NCBI GenBank assembly: GCA_946481265.1
Contig: CAMLNE010000245.1
Coordinates: 1-6,539 of the forward strand
Source of the DNA: an uncultured Panacagrimonas sp.
GTDB lineage: Bacteria; Pseudomonadota; Gammaproteobacteria; Nevskiales; Nevskiaceae
DNA length: 6,539 bases
Direction of reading: 5' to 3'
Shown piece after piece: positions 1 to 6,320 of this stretch; positions within the stretch are counted from its first letter, which is position 1; each line of letters begins with the position of its first letter. A program made the translations under genes and the position numbers. The notes under the pieces are model-generated. The model saw nothing but the letters and a program-made list of their open reading frames with translations. It did no database searches and was not told where the DNA came from.

Positions 1-198
1 TTCGAACACCGAGATGGCCGACGGTGCGAAGGCCATGGACGGCTCCTGCGCGAAGCGGACCGGCTCGTCCTGCGGGCGCGCGGCAGTCCCGATGCGCGGC
101 TTGTCGCGAAACAGGTTCTCGAGCTTGCGCAGGGCGAAGAAGAAGTCGTGGGCGAACGGCTTCTCCTGCAGGCGCCGGAAGAAATCCGCGGGCGTCAT
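1..198 (-). CDS. tssG: TssG, T6SS baseplate component (N-terminal 66 residues, cut by window edge)
   Basis: TssG (ImpH/VasB family) is a cytoplasmic baseplate protein that partners TssF in the wedge complex on which the Hcp tube and TssBC sheath assemble. Only the first 66 codons are present, and the frame is still open at base 1. The fragment starts MTPADFFRRLQEKPFAHDFF and has the family's conserved N-terminal pattern: an aromatic-rich helix (residues 14-30), then RIG (35-37), EPVRF (45-49) and a PS-x-x-FAPS-x-I stretch (53-62). The ATG at 198-196 overlaps the tssF stop codon as ATGA, so the two genes are probably translationally coupled. The upstream Shine-Dalgarno is weak (GGGCGG-like), which fits coupling. 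Family members are usually about 330-350 residues, so most of the gene lies beyond the left edge. The identification rests on these motifs plus position directly after tssF. Confidence 0.93.
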   Translation of the reverse strand, partial: MTPADFFRRLQEKPFAHDFFFALRKLENLFRDKPRIGTAARPQDEPVRFAQEPSMAFAPSAISVFE

Positions 199-2072
199 AG
201 GACCGCCCGCTGCCCGACGCGCGCGCCCCAGCGCATGATCTCGCCGCGCGACGTGCCCTTGAGGATGGTCTCGGTGAACGAGTTGATCGAGACGTAGCGC
301 GCGAAGAAGCGTTCCATCACGCAGCCGAACAGGAAGGCGCTGGCGCCCTGGAAGGCGAGCTCGTCGACCTCCATCTCGATCTGCAGGCCGCGTCCGAAGG
401 TGATCGGGCCAGGCATGGGCAGGCGGCGGACCAGCGGATGCACCTTCAGCGAACGCAGGCCATCGATCTGCTTGCCCGTCGCCGAATCTCCGCCCGAGGC
501 GTACAGGCTCAGCATCTCGCGCATGGCGGCGGCGCCGGTCTGCGGCTGCTGGTCGAGCAGGGTGAGGTAGTTCAGCGAAAGATGGTTGATGAAACGCCAT
601 GCGCCGCTGCCCGACTCGCGCAGGGCCGAGTGCGGTCGCGAAGGCCCACGCACGCACAGCGTGCCGGTGATCGGCGCCATCGTGTCCAGCGTGAAGTCGC
701 TCTTGCCCGTGCCCAGCGGCATGTGCAGCGGCAGGTCGCGGTTGGTGCAGAGCGCCGTGATCGACAGCTGCTTGAGCGCCTCGGAGTAGGGCGCTTCCTC
801 GGCGTCGACCAGGGACAGGAACACCTCGCTGCCCACGTAGCTGGAGCGGAAGCCGCGACGCTTCTGCGATTCGGACGGCAGGCGCGGCTCGCGCTGGACC
901 GAGTAATACGCCGCGTGCTCGGAGCGGCTGCCCTGGTAGGCCTCGTAGAAGGGCAGGAACCGGCGCTCGCCCTGGACGCCCTCGCCGTAGCCGGAAACGT
1001 TCTGCAGCTCGTGGACCTCGAAGTCCATCGGACGCGTGCGATCCACCACGACGTGGTAGTCGTGCACCCCGGGCGTCAGGTGCACGCGGTCGGTCCGCTT
1101 GGGGAACAGGTTGATCGCCGGAGTGCAGAACAGGCTGAACTGCGCGGCGTCGACCACGCTCTCCAGGCTTGGCACGCCGCGCGAGAACAGCAGGACGATC
1201 TCGACCTCGTTGTCCGGGCAGCGCGAGATGATCTGAGACAGGCCGGTCAGCTCGAGAAACAGGAAGCGCTGCGGGAACGCGTGATATTCCTGCAGCAGCC
1301 GGTAACCCTGGAAGCCGCGCAGGGTGACCGGAAGCAGGGCCTGGTCATCGTCATAGCCCATCGGCCGGACGCACTCCGGTCCCAGCCAGTGATGCCAGCC
1401 GGCCGGCCGCTTGGTGTCGATGCCCAGGACCCCCAGGCAGGAGCCCAGGGCCAGTTCGTGCAGCTGGTAGGCGATCTCGTCCGCGCCGGACAGATAGATC
1501 GGCAGCCGGTCGAATTTCAGCTGGTTGAACTTCAGGCCTCCGCCGCAGCGCAGGCGCAGGCGCACGCCGCCCTTGGTGCGCCGCGCGTCGCTGCGGCCGG
1601 TCAGGGGCAGGTCGGGCGCGTAGGAAAAGTACTGGGCCTGGGTGATCTCGATCGGCAGCAGGGTGACGGCCTGCGCGGTCCTGAACTCGCAGACCGTGCT
1701 GTCGCCCTTTCCGAGCAGCGACTTCATGGCGGTGCCGCGCGCGATCTCGAACCCGGTGGCGAGATTGGCGTCGTTGAGATCCGGTACGAAACGCGACACC
1801 AGCATGGCGGGTGTCGGCGCCAGGTATTGCGGGTAGACGATCTCGAGCAGTCGTTGGGTGAAGCGCGGAAACTCCGCGTCGAGCTTCAGCTGCACACGCG
1901 CGGCCAGGAACGCCGCACCTTCCATCAGGCGTTCCACGTAGGGGTCGACGACCTCGACCCCATCCATGCCCAGGCGCGCCGCGATCTTGGGAAACTGGCG
2001 TGCGAACTCCGCGCCCATCTCGCGCAGGTGGGCGAGTTCCCCGTTGTAGTGGCGTAGCAGGCGTGGGTCCAT
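195..2072 (-). CDS. tssF: TssF, T6SS baseplate component
   Basis: TssF (ImpG/VasA family) is the large wedge subunit of the T6SS baseplate. It works with TssG, TssE and TssK in the cytoplasm under the membrane complex. The product is 625 residues, normal for the family. Visible hallmarks are the N-terminus MDPRLLRHYNGELAHLREMG, a DPYVERLMEG-x-AFLAARV segment (43-60), EFPRF (68-71 region), YPQYLAPTPAM (80-90), and a C-terminal half ending in FLFGCVMERFFARYVSINSF followed by a W-G-x-R-x-G tail. I chose the start at 2072 because MDPRLL is the typical family N-terminus. The frame is open a further 32 codons upstream, to 2168, but that part overlaps tssE and has unrelated composition. The start lies 5 bases after the tssE stop with no clear Shine-Dalgarno, which suggests coupling to tssE. 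No frameshift or missing block was seen. Confidence 0.96.
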   Translation of the reverse strand: MDPRLLRHYNGELAHLREMGAEFARQFPKIAARLGMDGVEVVDPYVERLMEGAAFLAARVQLKLDAEFPRFTQRLLEIVYPQYLAPTPAMLVSRFVPDLNDANLATGFEIARGTAMKSLLGKGDSTVCEFRTAQAVTLLPIEITQAQYFSYAPDLPLTGRSDARRTKGGVRLRLRCGGGLKFNQLKFDRLPIYLSGADEIAYQLHELALGSCLGVLGIDTKRPAGWHHWLGPECVRPMGYDDDQALLPVTLRGFQGYRLLQEYHAFPQRFLFLELTGLSQIISRCPDNEVEIVLLFSRGVPSLESVVDAAQFSLFCTPAINLFPKRTDRVHLTPGVHDYHVVVDRTRPMDFEVHELQNVSGYGEGVQGERRFLPFYEAYQGSRSEHAAYYSVQREPRLPSESQKRRGFRSSYVGSEVFLSLVDAEEAPYSEALKQLSITALCTNRDLPLHMPLGTGKSDFTLDTMAPITGTLCVRGPSRPHSALRESGSGAWRFINHLSLNYLTLLDQQPQTGAAAMREMLSLYASGGDSATGKQIDGLRSLKVHPLVRRLPMPGPITFGRGLQIEMEVDELAFQGASAFLFGCVMERFFARYVSINSFTETILKGTSRGEIMRWGARVGQRAVL

Positions 2073-2077
2073 GGCGG

Positions 2078-2584
2078 CTAGTTCGACACGTCCTGGATGA
2101 TCGTTTCGTTGGTCTCGAGATCCACGGCTGTGCGCAGGAGGATCTCGAGCGGGACCGGCTGCGCCCACAGCTTGCCGCGGATCTCGATCTGGATCTGGTT
2201 GTGGTGGTCCAGCACGTTCTCCGAAAGCACCGCGGCCACGTGCAGCGTCTCCGGGATGATGCGAGGCTCGAAGGCGAGGATCGCGTCGTGGATCCGCGTT
2301 TCCAAATCACCCGCATTGAGGCTCGATGCGGTCGTGCCCGACAGGACCGGCAGCCCGTAGTTGAGAACCGAACGGTAGGCGTGCGGGTGGGTCAGCGGGT
2401 CGATCTCGTCGCTGGGGCGTGAGGCGTTGAACAGCCACGCCAGGTCCCGCAGCACGGCATCGCGGAGCTTGCGACCGGTGATCAGTCGTGCGTCCCGCGC
2501 CTCCACCTGCTTGTCAGCAGCGTCGTCGATCAGCCGGTCCAGCAGGGCCGGCTGCAGCTTCTCCTGGGTGGTCAGTGTGGCCAT
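2078..2584 (-). CDS. tssE: TssE, gp25-like T6SS baseplate protein
   Basis: TssE is a homologue of phage T4 baseplate wedge protein gp25. It helps link the baseplate to the first ring of the TssBC sheath. The 168-residue product is of usual length. It shows the family order: N-terminal LQPALLDRLIDD (10-21, in place of the common LFERL), RDAVLRDLAWLFNAS (41-55), YGLPVLSG (76-83), LETRIHDAIL-x-FEPRI (94-109; the EPR signature is intact), and a C-terminal beta segment with IQIEIRGKLW (131-140). The start is well constrained: an in-frame TGA lies three codons upstream of the ATG at 2584, so no longer form is possible. There is no convincing Shine-Dalgarno before it, which is odd for the first gene after a 117-bp gap. 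It sits between tagJ and tssF, as in HSI-I-type clusters. Confidence 0.95.
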   Translation of the reverse strand: MATLTTQEKLQPALLDRLIDDAADKQVEARDARLITGRKLRDAVLRDLAWLFNASRPSDEIDPLTHPHAYRSVLNYGLPVLSGTTASSLNAGDLETRIHDAILAFEPRIIPETLHVAAVLSENVLDHHNQIQIEIRGKLWAQPVPLEILLRTAVDLETNETIIQDVSN

Positions 2585-2701
2585 GCATCGTCAACACACA
2601 GGGGCAGTGAAAGGGAAATCGACGCGTCGACGCTCTGCCAGCGCGCGATGCGGTCCGGTTGTCGTCGCTTGGTGAAAAGAGCGCAGCCGCGATCCACGGG
2701 C
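2585..2701 (-). other. tagJ-tssE intergenic gap with a 12-bp palindrome
   Basis: This 117-bp stretch separates the tagJ stop from the tssE start. I see no gene in it and no strong promoter or terminator. Its one notable element is the perfect 12-bp palindrome TCGACGCGTCGA at 2619-2630, about 35 bases before the tssE ATG. This could be a protein-binding site, but GC-rich DNA makes short palindromes of this kind common. The region just before the tssE start lacks a recognisable ribosome binding site. Confidence 0.4.
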
Positions 2702-3514
2702 CTAGGATTCCGGCGTGGAATCGAACGTGATCTCGCGCACCTGAAGCAGGGGATACTCGCCGGCGTCCGTGGTCAGCAGCCGCTGGCCCTTGCCATGGAA
2801 GCCGCCGTCGGGTGTCGGATCCCAGTCCGTCTTGCGCGACAGGGCCAGCAGTCCGTCCGACGAGGCCTCGGAGCCGGGATACCGGACGGGCAGCATCGCC
2901 AGCATTTCGCCACCATTCGAGAACTGCAGGTTGGCCGGGAGCCAGATGAAGTCGCGCAGATCCTCGGGCGCCTCGGTCGTCAGCTTGCTCAGGCGCGAGA
3001 CGGGGATCCAGTAGTAGCGGCCGTTGATGATCGCTTCCAGGACGGGGCCCAGCCGCGTGTCGCCGTCGGCGATCCAGTTGAACGCCTCTCCATCGATCGT
3101 TCCCGAGGTGGTCGGCGCCTGCTCGAATGCCTGCTCGCGCAGTTTCGTGGCGGCCTCGACCTCCCCGGTCCCGGCGCGCAGCTGCGATTCGATCAGCAAG
3201 GCCAGCCATGCCTGCGGCTCGCCGAACAGCATCGGCGACTTGCGGCCGGCGAAGACCTCCTTGCGCAGCAGTTCGCAGGAGATGGCGGCGGTATACATCT
3301 CGCGCATCGGCAGGGCGGCAGGGTCCAGTTCGGCGCAGACCTTGAGCTGATTGAGTGCACGCTCCCACTGGCCTTGCACGCACAGCAACTGGAACAGGAA
3401 TACCCGCAACTTGGCGTCCGCGGCCTTGCTGCGAACCTCGTTCTGCAGCGCCGCCAGGGCGCCCGTCGGATCGCCTGCCTTGAGAAGTGCTTCCGCATCG
3501 ACAGCGCGATTCAT
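2702..3514 (-). CDS. tagJ: TagJ/ImpE family T6SS accessory protein
   Basis: ImpE/TagJ proteins are T6SS accessory factors. In P. aeruginosa TagJ (HsiE1) binds an N-terminal helix of the sheath protein TssB and is linked to ClpV-mediated sheath handling; it is present in only some T6SS classes. The 270-residue product has an N-terminal helical, TPR-like half (about 1-130; for example GDPTGALAALQNEVR at 14-28 and QGQWERALNQL at 47-57). A conserved C-terminal half contains FNWIADGDTRLGP (145-157), YYWIPVSRL (167-175), DLRDFIWLPA (185-194), NGGEMLAMLPVRYPGS (200-215) and LLALSR-x-T-x-W (222-231). The frame is open upstream to 3631, but the start at 3514 is preferred: it gives the expected N-terminus and has GGAG at 3524-3521 with a 6-base spacer. 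It lies 16 bases after the second hcp-family gene, so it is very probably co-transcribed. Confidence 0.93.
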   Translation of the reverse strand: MNRAVDAEALLKAGDPTGALAALQNEVRSKAADAKLRVFLFQLLCVQGQWERALNQLKVCAELDPAALPMREMYTAAISCELLRKEVFAGRKSPMLFGEPQAWLALLIESQLRAGTGEVEAATKLREQAFEQAPTTSGTIDGEAFNWIADGDTRLGPVLEAIINGRYYWIPVSRLSKLTTEAPEDLRDFIWLPANLQFSNGGEMLAMLPVRYPGSEASSDGLLALSRKTDWDPTPDGGFHGKGQRLLTTDAGEYPLLQVREITFDSTPES

Positions 3515-3520
3515 TCCGAT

Positions 3521-3524
3521 CTCC
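3521..3524 (-). promoter_or_regulatory. Shine-Dalgarno of tagJ (decides the start)
   Basis: GGAG lies six bases upstream of the ATG at 3514. It supports this start over the longer open frame that would begin inside the preceding hcp-family gene. Confidence 0.75.
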
Positions 3525-3530
3525 GATTGC

Positions 3531-4061
3531 TCAAGTCGAACTGGCCAGCGAATCCGTGAACGTCTTTGCGCCGCTCGACAGGCCCACGTTGCTCTGCGGC
3601 GTGTACGTGATCTCGATGCCCTGGTACGCAATCTCCACGACCTCGCGACCGCTCGAGCCGCCGGACTGATCGAGGTATTCGAGATCCTGGCGGATCACGC
3701 GACCCTGCGTCAGCTTGATGGTCAGGTAGGTCATGCCGCGGTCGCCGCCGCCGGCCTTGCGGGCGATCAGGATCAGCTCCCTGACGACCTGGTTCTGTGC
3801 CAGCGCGATCGCGAGGGGGCAGGTCGCGCCGTCGATGTTCTTGAAGAGCTTGAGCGGCCTGTGCATGCGCCTGCCACTGGCGGAGCCGGTGCTGGCGTCG
3901 GTCTGGCTCGACATGCCCCAGGCCCAGCCCTGGACTTCGATCTTCCCCGGATGCTCGCTGTCGGTCGACTCGCCGTGGATCACGCCGCCCCTGTCCGTCT
4001 TGACCGTGACGAACATGTCGACCTGGCCTTGCGGCGAATTCATATCAAATGACACCGGCAT
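3531..4061 (-). CDS. Second, divergent Hcp-family protein (T6SS tube-like)
   Basis: This 176-residue product belongs to the Hcp superfamily, whose members form hexameric rings that stack into the T6SS inner tube and are exported. Shared Hcp features are QVDMFVTV (13-20), GESTDSEH (30-37), IEVQGWAWGMS (41-51), RKAGGG (101-106) with YLTIKL (112-117), and a closing beta segment IEITYTPQ (149-156). It differs clearly from the neighbouring hcp. It has about 12 extra N-terminal residues. It has SGRRMHRPLKLFKNID (62-77) where the neighbour has a GGGGGAGK loop; this recalls the SGxRxHxP type of Hcp seen in Vibrio-like proteins. The tail (AKTFTDSLASST) is polar. The start at 4061 has AGAGGG at 4073-4068 with a 6-base spacer; an internal ATG at 4043 is less likely. 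It may be a structural tube subunit, a tube cap or adaptor, or an effector-carrying variant. The sequence does not decide, and no extra toxin domain is visible. Confidence 0.85.
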   Translation of the reverse strand: MPVSFDMNSPQGQVDMFVTVKTDRGGVIHGESTDSEHPGKIEVQGWAWGMSSQTDASTGSASGRRMHRPLKLFKNIDGATCPLAIALAQNQVVRELILIARKAGGGDRGMTYLTIKLTQGRVIRQDLEYLDQSGGSSGREVVEIAYQGIEITYTPQSNVGLSSGAKTFTDSLASST

Positions 4062-4067
4062 GAAAGA

Positions 4068-4073
4068 CCCTCT
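4068..4073 (-). promoter_or_regulatory. Shine-Dalgarno of the divergent hcp-family gene
   Basis: AGAGGG stands six bases before the ATG at 4061. It supports the longer 176-residue form with the N-terminal extension rather than initiation at the internal ATG at 4043. Confidence 0.7.
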
Positions 4074-4091
4074 TCTTCTGTGGCGGCGCGC

Positions 4092-4117
4092 GATGGCGCG
4101 CCGGATCGCGCGCCATC
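4092..4117 (-). promoter_or_regulatory. Stem-loop between the two hcp-family genes
   Basis: A perfect 10-bp inverted repeat (4092-4101 with 4108-4117; arm GATGGCGCGC in the transcript) encloses a 6-base loop. It begins 19 bases after the stop of the first hcp and ends 30 bases before the start of the next gene. No U-run follows, so it does not look like a standard intrinsic terminator. It may instead be an attenuator, or a 3' stability or processing structure that raises hcp transcript levels. The pairing is seen in the sequence; the role is inferred. Confidence 0.5.
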
Positions 4118-4136
4118 CCGTGCATGCGTTTGCGAA

Positions 4137-4613
4137 TCAGACCTTCTTGTTGAGCTTGAGGTCGTAACCACCCTTCACGCCGGCATCCAGGGTGCCGTCG
4201 GCCTTCTGGGGCTTGTACTCGAACTCGACCTTCGAGTAGTTGATGGAGAACGAATCCATCGGGGTTTCGCCGGCAGCGCTCGATTGGTAGCTGGAGATGA
4301 GCAGGTCCGACATGGTGACCATGTAGTACTCCTGCTGCTCGCCGCCCTGCTTGCGCACGGTGAGGACCGCTTTCTTGATGTGCTCGCCGGTGGCGCACTT
4401 CATCATCAGGTTCGGCGAGGCCTTGCATGCCGAGATCGAGAAATTGAAGTCCGAGAAGCTGGCCTTGCCTGCGCCACCGCCACCGCCGGTTGCATGGCTG
4501 CCCGAATTGCTCACTCCCCAACTGAAGGACTGAATGTCGATTTCGTCCTTGTGCTTCGAGTCGGTCGACTCGCCCTTGACGCCATCGATCAGCAGAAAAA
4601 TATCGCCAGCCAT
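4137..4613 (-). CDS. hcp: Hcp, T6SS tube protein (Hcp1-like)
   Basis: Hcp (TssD) forms hexameric rings that stack into the tube inside the TssBC sheath and is expelled on contraction, carrying VgrG and some effectors. The product has 158 residues, a normal length. It closely follows the P. aeruginosa Hcp1 pattern: MAGDIFLLIDGVKGESTDSKH (1-21), IDIQSFSWGVSNSGS (25-39), the glycine-rich loop GGGGGAGK (43-50), SPNLMMKCATGEH (66-78), LTVRKQGGEQQEYY (84-97), and FEYKPQKADG (131-140) before a short lysine-rich tail. The start at 4613 is fixed by AAGGAG at 4625-4620, the best ribosome binding site in the window and consistent with high expression. A longer frame from 4643 would add ten residues not typical of Hcp. 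It follows tssC, and non-coding gaps with stem-loops lie on both sides. Confidence 0.97.
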   Translation of the reverse strand: MAGDIFLLIDGVKGESTDSKHKDEIDIQSFSWGVSNSGSHATGGGGGAGKASFSDFNFSISACKASPNLMMKCATGEHIKKAVLTVRKQGGEQQEYYMVTMSDLLISSYQSSAAGETPMDSFSINYSKVEFEYKPQKADGTLDAGVKGGYDLKLNKKV

Positions 4614-4619
4614 GAAAGT

Positions 4620-4625
4620 CTCCTT
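4620..4625 (-). promoter_or_regulatory. Strong Shine-Dalgarno of hcp
   Basis: AAGGAG is followed by a six-base spacer and the ATG at 4613. This fixes the 158-residue Hcp start. Confidence 0.85.
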
Positions 4626-4739
4626 GAAATTGCTTCTAAGCACGCTTCACTGGATGTAGCCGCCCCGCGAGGCCACTGCCTGCGGGTTCGGCCGCTTGTT
4701 CACCACGATTCCCAGATTAGGATTTTCCTCCAACGCCGA

Positions 4740-4777
4740 CCGAGACCCTTTTCACGATTGCGTTGAAAAGGTCCCGG
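4740..4777 (-). promoter_or_regulatory. Stem-loop downstream of tssC
   Basis: Twenty-odd bases after the tssC stop, the transcript can pair CCGGGACCTTTTCA (4777-4764) with TGAAAAGGGTCTCGG (4754-4740). This gives a stem of about 14 pairs with one bulged G (4748), one G-U pair and a 9-base loop. There is no U-tract after it, so simple intrinsic termination is unlikely. A role in partial termination, mRNA processing or 3' protection of the tssBC message is inferred from position only. Confidence 0.5.
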
Positions 4778-4796
4778 CGGCGTGACGGACATCGCA

Positions 4797-6293
4797 TCAA
4801 CCGCCGCCCTTCGCGGACGGCAGCTTCGAAACCAGGCGAAGGGAGACCGTCAGGCCTTCGAGCTGGTAGTGCGGCCGCAGGAAGAACTTCGAGCTGTAAT
4901 AGCCCGGGTTGCCTTCCACTTCCTCGACCACCACTTCGGCGGCCGCGAGCGGTCGCTGCGCCTTGGTGGTCTCCGAGGAGTTGGCCGGGTCGCCGTCCAC
5001 GTAGTTCATGATCCAGCTCTGCAACCAGCGCTGCATGTCCGCACGTTCCTTGAACGAGCCCACCTTGTCGCGGACGATGCACTTCAGGTAGTGCGCGAAG
5101 CGGCAGGTCGCGAACAGGTACGGCAGGCGTGCGGCGAGGTTGGCGTTGGCGGTGGCGTCCGGATCGTCGTACTCGGCGGGCTTCTGCAGCGACTGGGCCC
5201 CGATGAACGCGGCGAAGTCCGAATTCTTGCGGTGTACCAGTGGCATGAAGCCGTTCTTCGCCAGCTCGGCCTCGCGACGATCGCTGATCGCGATCTCGGT
5301 GGGGCACTTCATGTCCACGCCGCCGTCGTCGGTGGGGAAGGTGTGCGATGGCAGGCCTTCCACCGCGCCGCCCGACTCGATGCCGCGGATGCGCGAACAC
5401 CAGCCGTACATCTTGAAGGAGCGGTTGATGTTGACCGCCATTGCGTACGCCGAGTTGGCCCAGGTATAGCGCGTGTGGTCGGCAGCCCCGGTGTCTTCCT
5501 CGAAGTCGAACTCCTCGACCGGGCTGGTCTTGGCGCCATAGGGCAGGCGTGCGAGGAAGCGCGGCATCGCCAGGCCGATATAGCGGGCATCGTCGCTTTC
5601 ACGCAGCGAGCGCCAGCCGGCGTACTCCGGCGTGGTGAAGATCTTGGTCAGGTCGCGCGGATTGGCGAGATCCTGCCAGGAGTCCATCTGCATCACCGTG
5701 GGCGATGCCGCCGCGATGAACGGCGTGTGCGCCGCCGCCGAGACCTTGGCCATCTCGCCGAGCAGCTCGACGTCGGGCGGGCTCTGGTCGAAGTAGTAGT
5801 CGCCCACCAGGCAGCCGAAGGGCTCGCCGCCGAACTGGCCGTACTCCTGCTCGTAGATCTTCTTGAACAGCGGGCTCTGGTCCCAGGCCGTGCCCTTGTA
5901 GCGCTTGAGCGTCTTGCCCAGATCCTGCTTGGAGATGTTCAGGACGCGGATCTTGAGCTGCTCGTCCGTTTCCGTGTTGTTGACGAGGTAATGCAGGCCG
6001 CGCCAGGCGCCTTCGAGCCTCTGCAGATCGTCGTGGTGAAGGATGAGGTTGATCTGCTCGGTCAACTTCTTGTCGATCGCCGCGATCATCGCCTCGATCG
6101 ACTTGATCGTGTCGCTGCCGATGAGCTGCGTGTTCACCAGGGCCTGCTGGGCCAGGGTCTGCACCGCCAGCTCGACGGCGCTCTTGGCGTCTTCGGTCTT
6201 CGGTTTGAATTCCTTGTTCAGCAGCGACGCCAGCTCGCCGCCCTCGTACTGCACCCCTGCGAGGGGCGATGAAGAAGCTTGTGTCTCGGCCAT
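4797..6293 (-). CDS. tssC: TssC, T6SS contractile sheath large subunit
   Basis: TssC (VipB/EvpB/ImpC family) pairs with TssB to form the contractile sheath around the Hcp tube. Contraction drives secretion, and ClpV recycles the sheath. The 498-residue product is full length. Family landmarks in order are LEGAWRGLHYLV (93-104), FGCLVGDYYFD (159-169), DVELLGEMAKVSAAAHTPFI (174-193), RFLARLPYG (245-253), EEFDFEE (260-266), MPLVHRKNSDFAAFIGAQS (350-368), LPYLFATCRFAHYLKCIVRD (390-409) and the C-terminal sheath-domain stretch LRPHYQLEGLTVSLRLVSKL (472-491). The start at 6293 has AAGGGG with a 6-base spacer and follows the tssB stop by 27 bases, so the two are co-transcribed. The short KGGG tail after the conserved end is unremarkable. 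No defects were seen. Confidence 0.98.
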   Translation of the reverse strand: MAETQASSSPLAGVQYEGGELASLLNKEFKPKTEDAKSAVELAVQTLAQQALVNTQLIGSDTIKSIEAMIAAIDKKLTEQINLILHHDDLQRLEGAWRGLHYLVNNTETDEQLKIRVLNISKQDLGKTLKRYKGTAWDQSPLFKKIYEQEYGQFGGEPFGCLVGDYYFDQSPPDVELLGEMAKVSAAAHTPFIAAASPTVMQMDSWQDLANPRDLTKIFTTPEYAGWRSLRESDDARYIGLAMPRFLARLPYGAKTSPVEEFDFEEDTGAADHTRYTWANSAYAMAVNINRSFKMYGWCSRIRGIESGGAVEGLPSHTFPTDDGGVDMKCPTEIAISDRREAELAKNGFMPLVHRKNSDFAAFIGAQSLQKPAEYDDPDATANANLAARLPYLFATCRFAHYLKCIVRDKVGSFKERADMQRWLQSWIMNYVDGDPANSSETTKAQRPLAAAEVVVEEVEGNPGYYSSKFFLRPHYQLEGLTVSLRLVSKLPSAKGGG

Positions 6294-6320
6294 GCTGTTC
6301 CCCTTGTGCTAGCTGTTGGT

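Larger units (their letters stand above)
4614..4796 (-). promoter_or_regulatory. tssC-hcp intergenic region, likely 5' leader of hcp
   Basis: At 183 bp this is the longest non-coding stretch in the window. It holds, in transcript order, a strong stem-loop (4740-4777), a short AT-richer patch around 4715-4735, a 12-bp palindrome TGCTTAGAAGCA (4631-4642) and a strong Shine-Dalgarno AAGGAG (4625-4620) six bases before hcp. A separate hcp promoter is plausible from the gap size and the general need for much more Hcp. I could not find a convincing sigma-70 pair or a GG-N10-GC sigma-54 element, so no promoter position is assigned. Confidence 0.45.

Noticed and set aside
438..2057. 539-codon plus-strand open frame opposite tssF
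   Set aside because: It is antisense to a clearly conserved gene. Its translation is rich in R, A, V, Q and L with no recognisable domain, as expected from GC-rich codon bias on the opposite strand.
2073..2168. Longer tssF start at 2168
   Set aside because: The extra 32 residues overlap the tssE coding end, are not like TssF N-termini, and the MDPRLL start at 2072 matches the family.
3531..4061. Divergent Hcp as an evolved Hcp with a fused toxin domain
   Set aside because: After the last Hcp beta segment only about 20 polar residues remain, too few for an enzymatic domain, and the next gene is tagJ rather than an immunity gene.
4650..4690. Sigma-54 type promoter upstream of hcp
   Set aside because: A TGGC near 4675 has no GC at the required 10-base spacing from the GG and no TTGC-like -12 element.
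4740..4777. Stem-loop as an intrinsic terminator after tssC
   Set aside because: The bases after the stem on the transcribed strand are GC-rich (continuing CGTTGG), with no U-run, so a standard rho-independent terminator is not supported.
4782..6272. 496-codon plus-strand open frame opposite tssC
   Set aside because: It is a mirror of the full-length tssC with low-complexity R/V/L/A/H composition, no family resemblance and no ribosome binding site that stands out.
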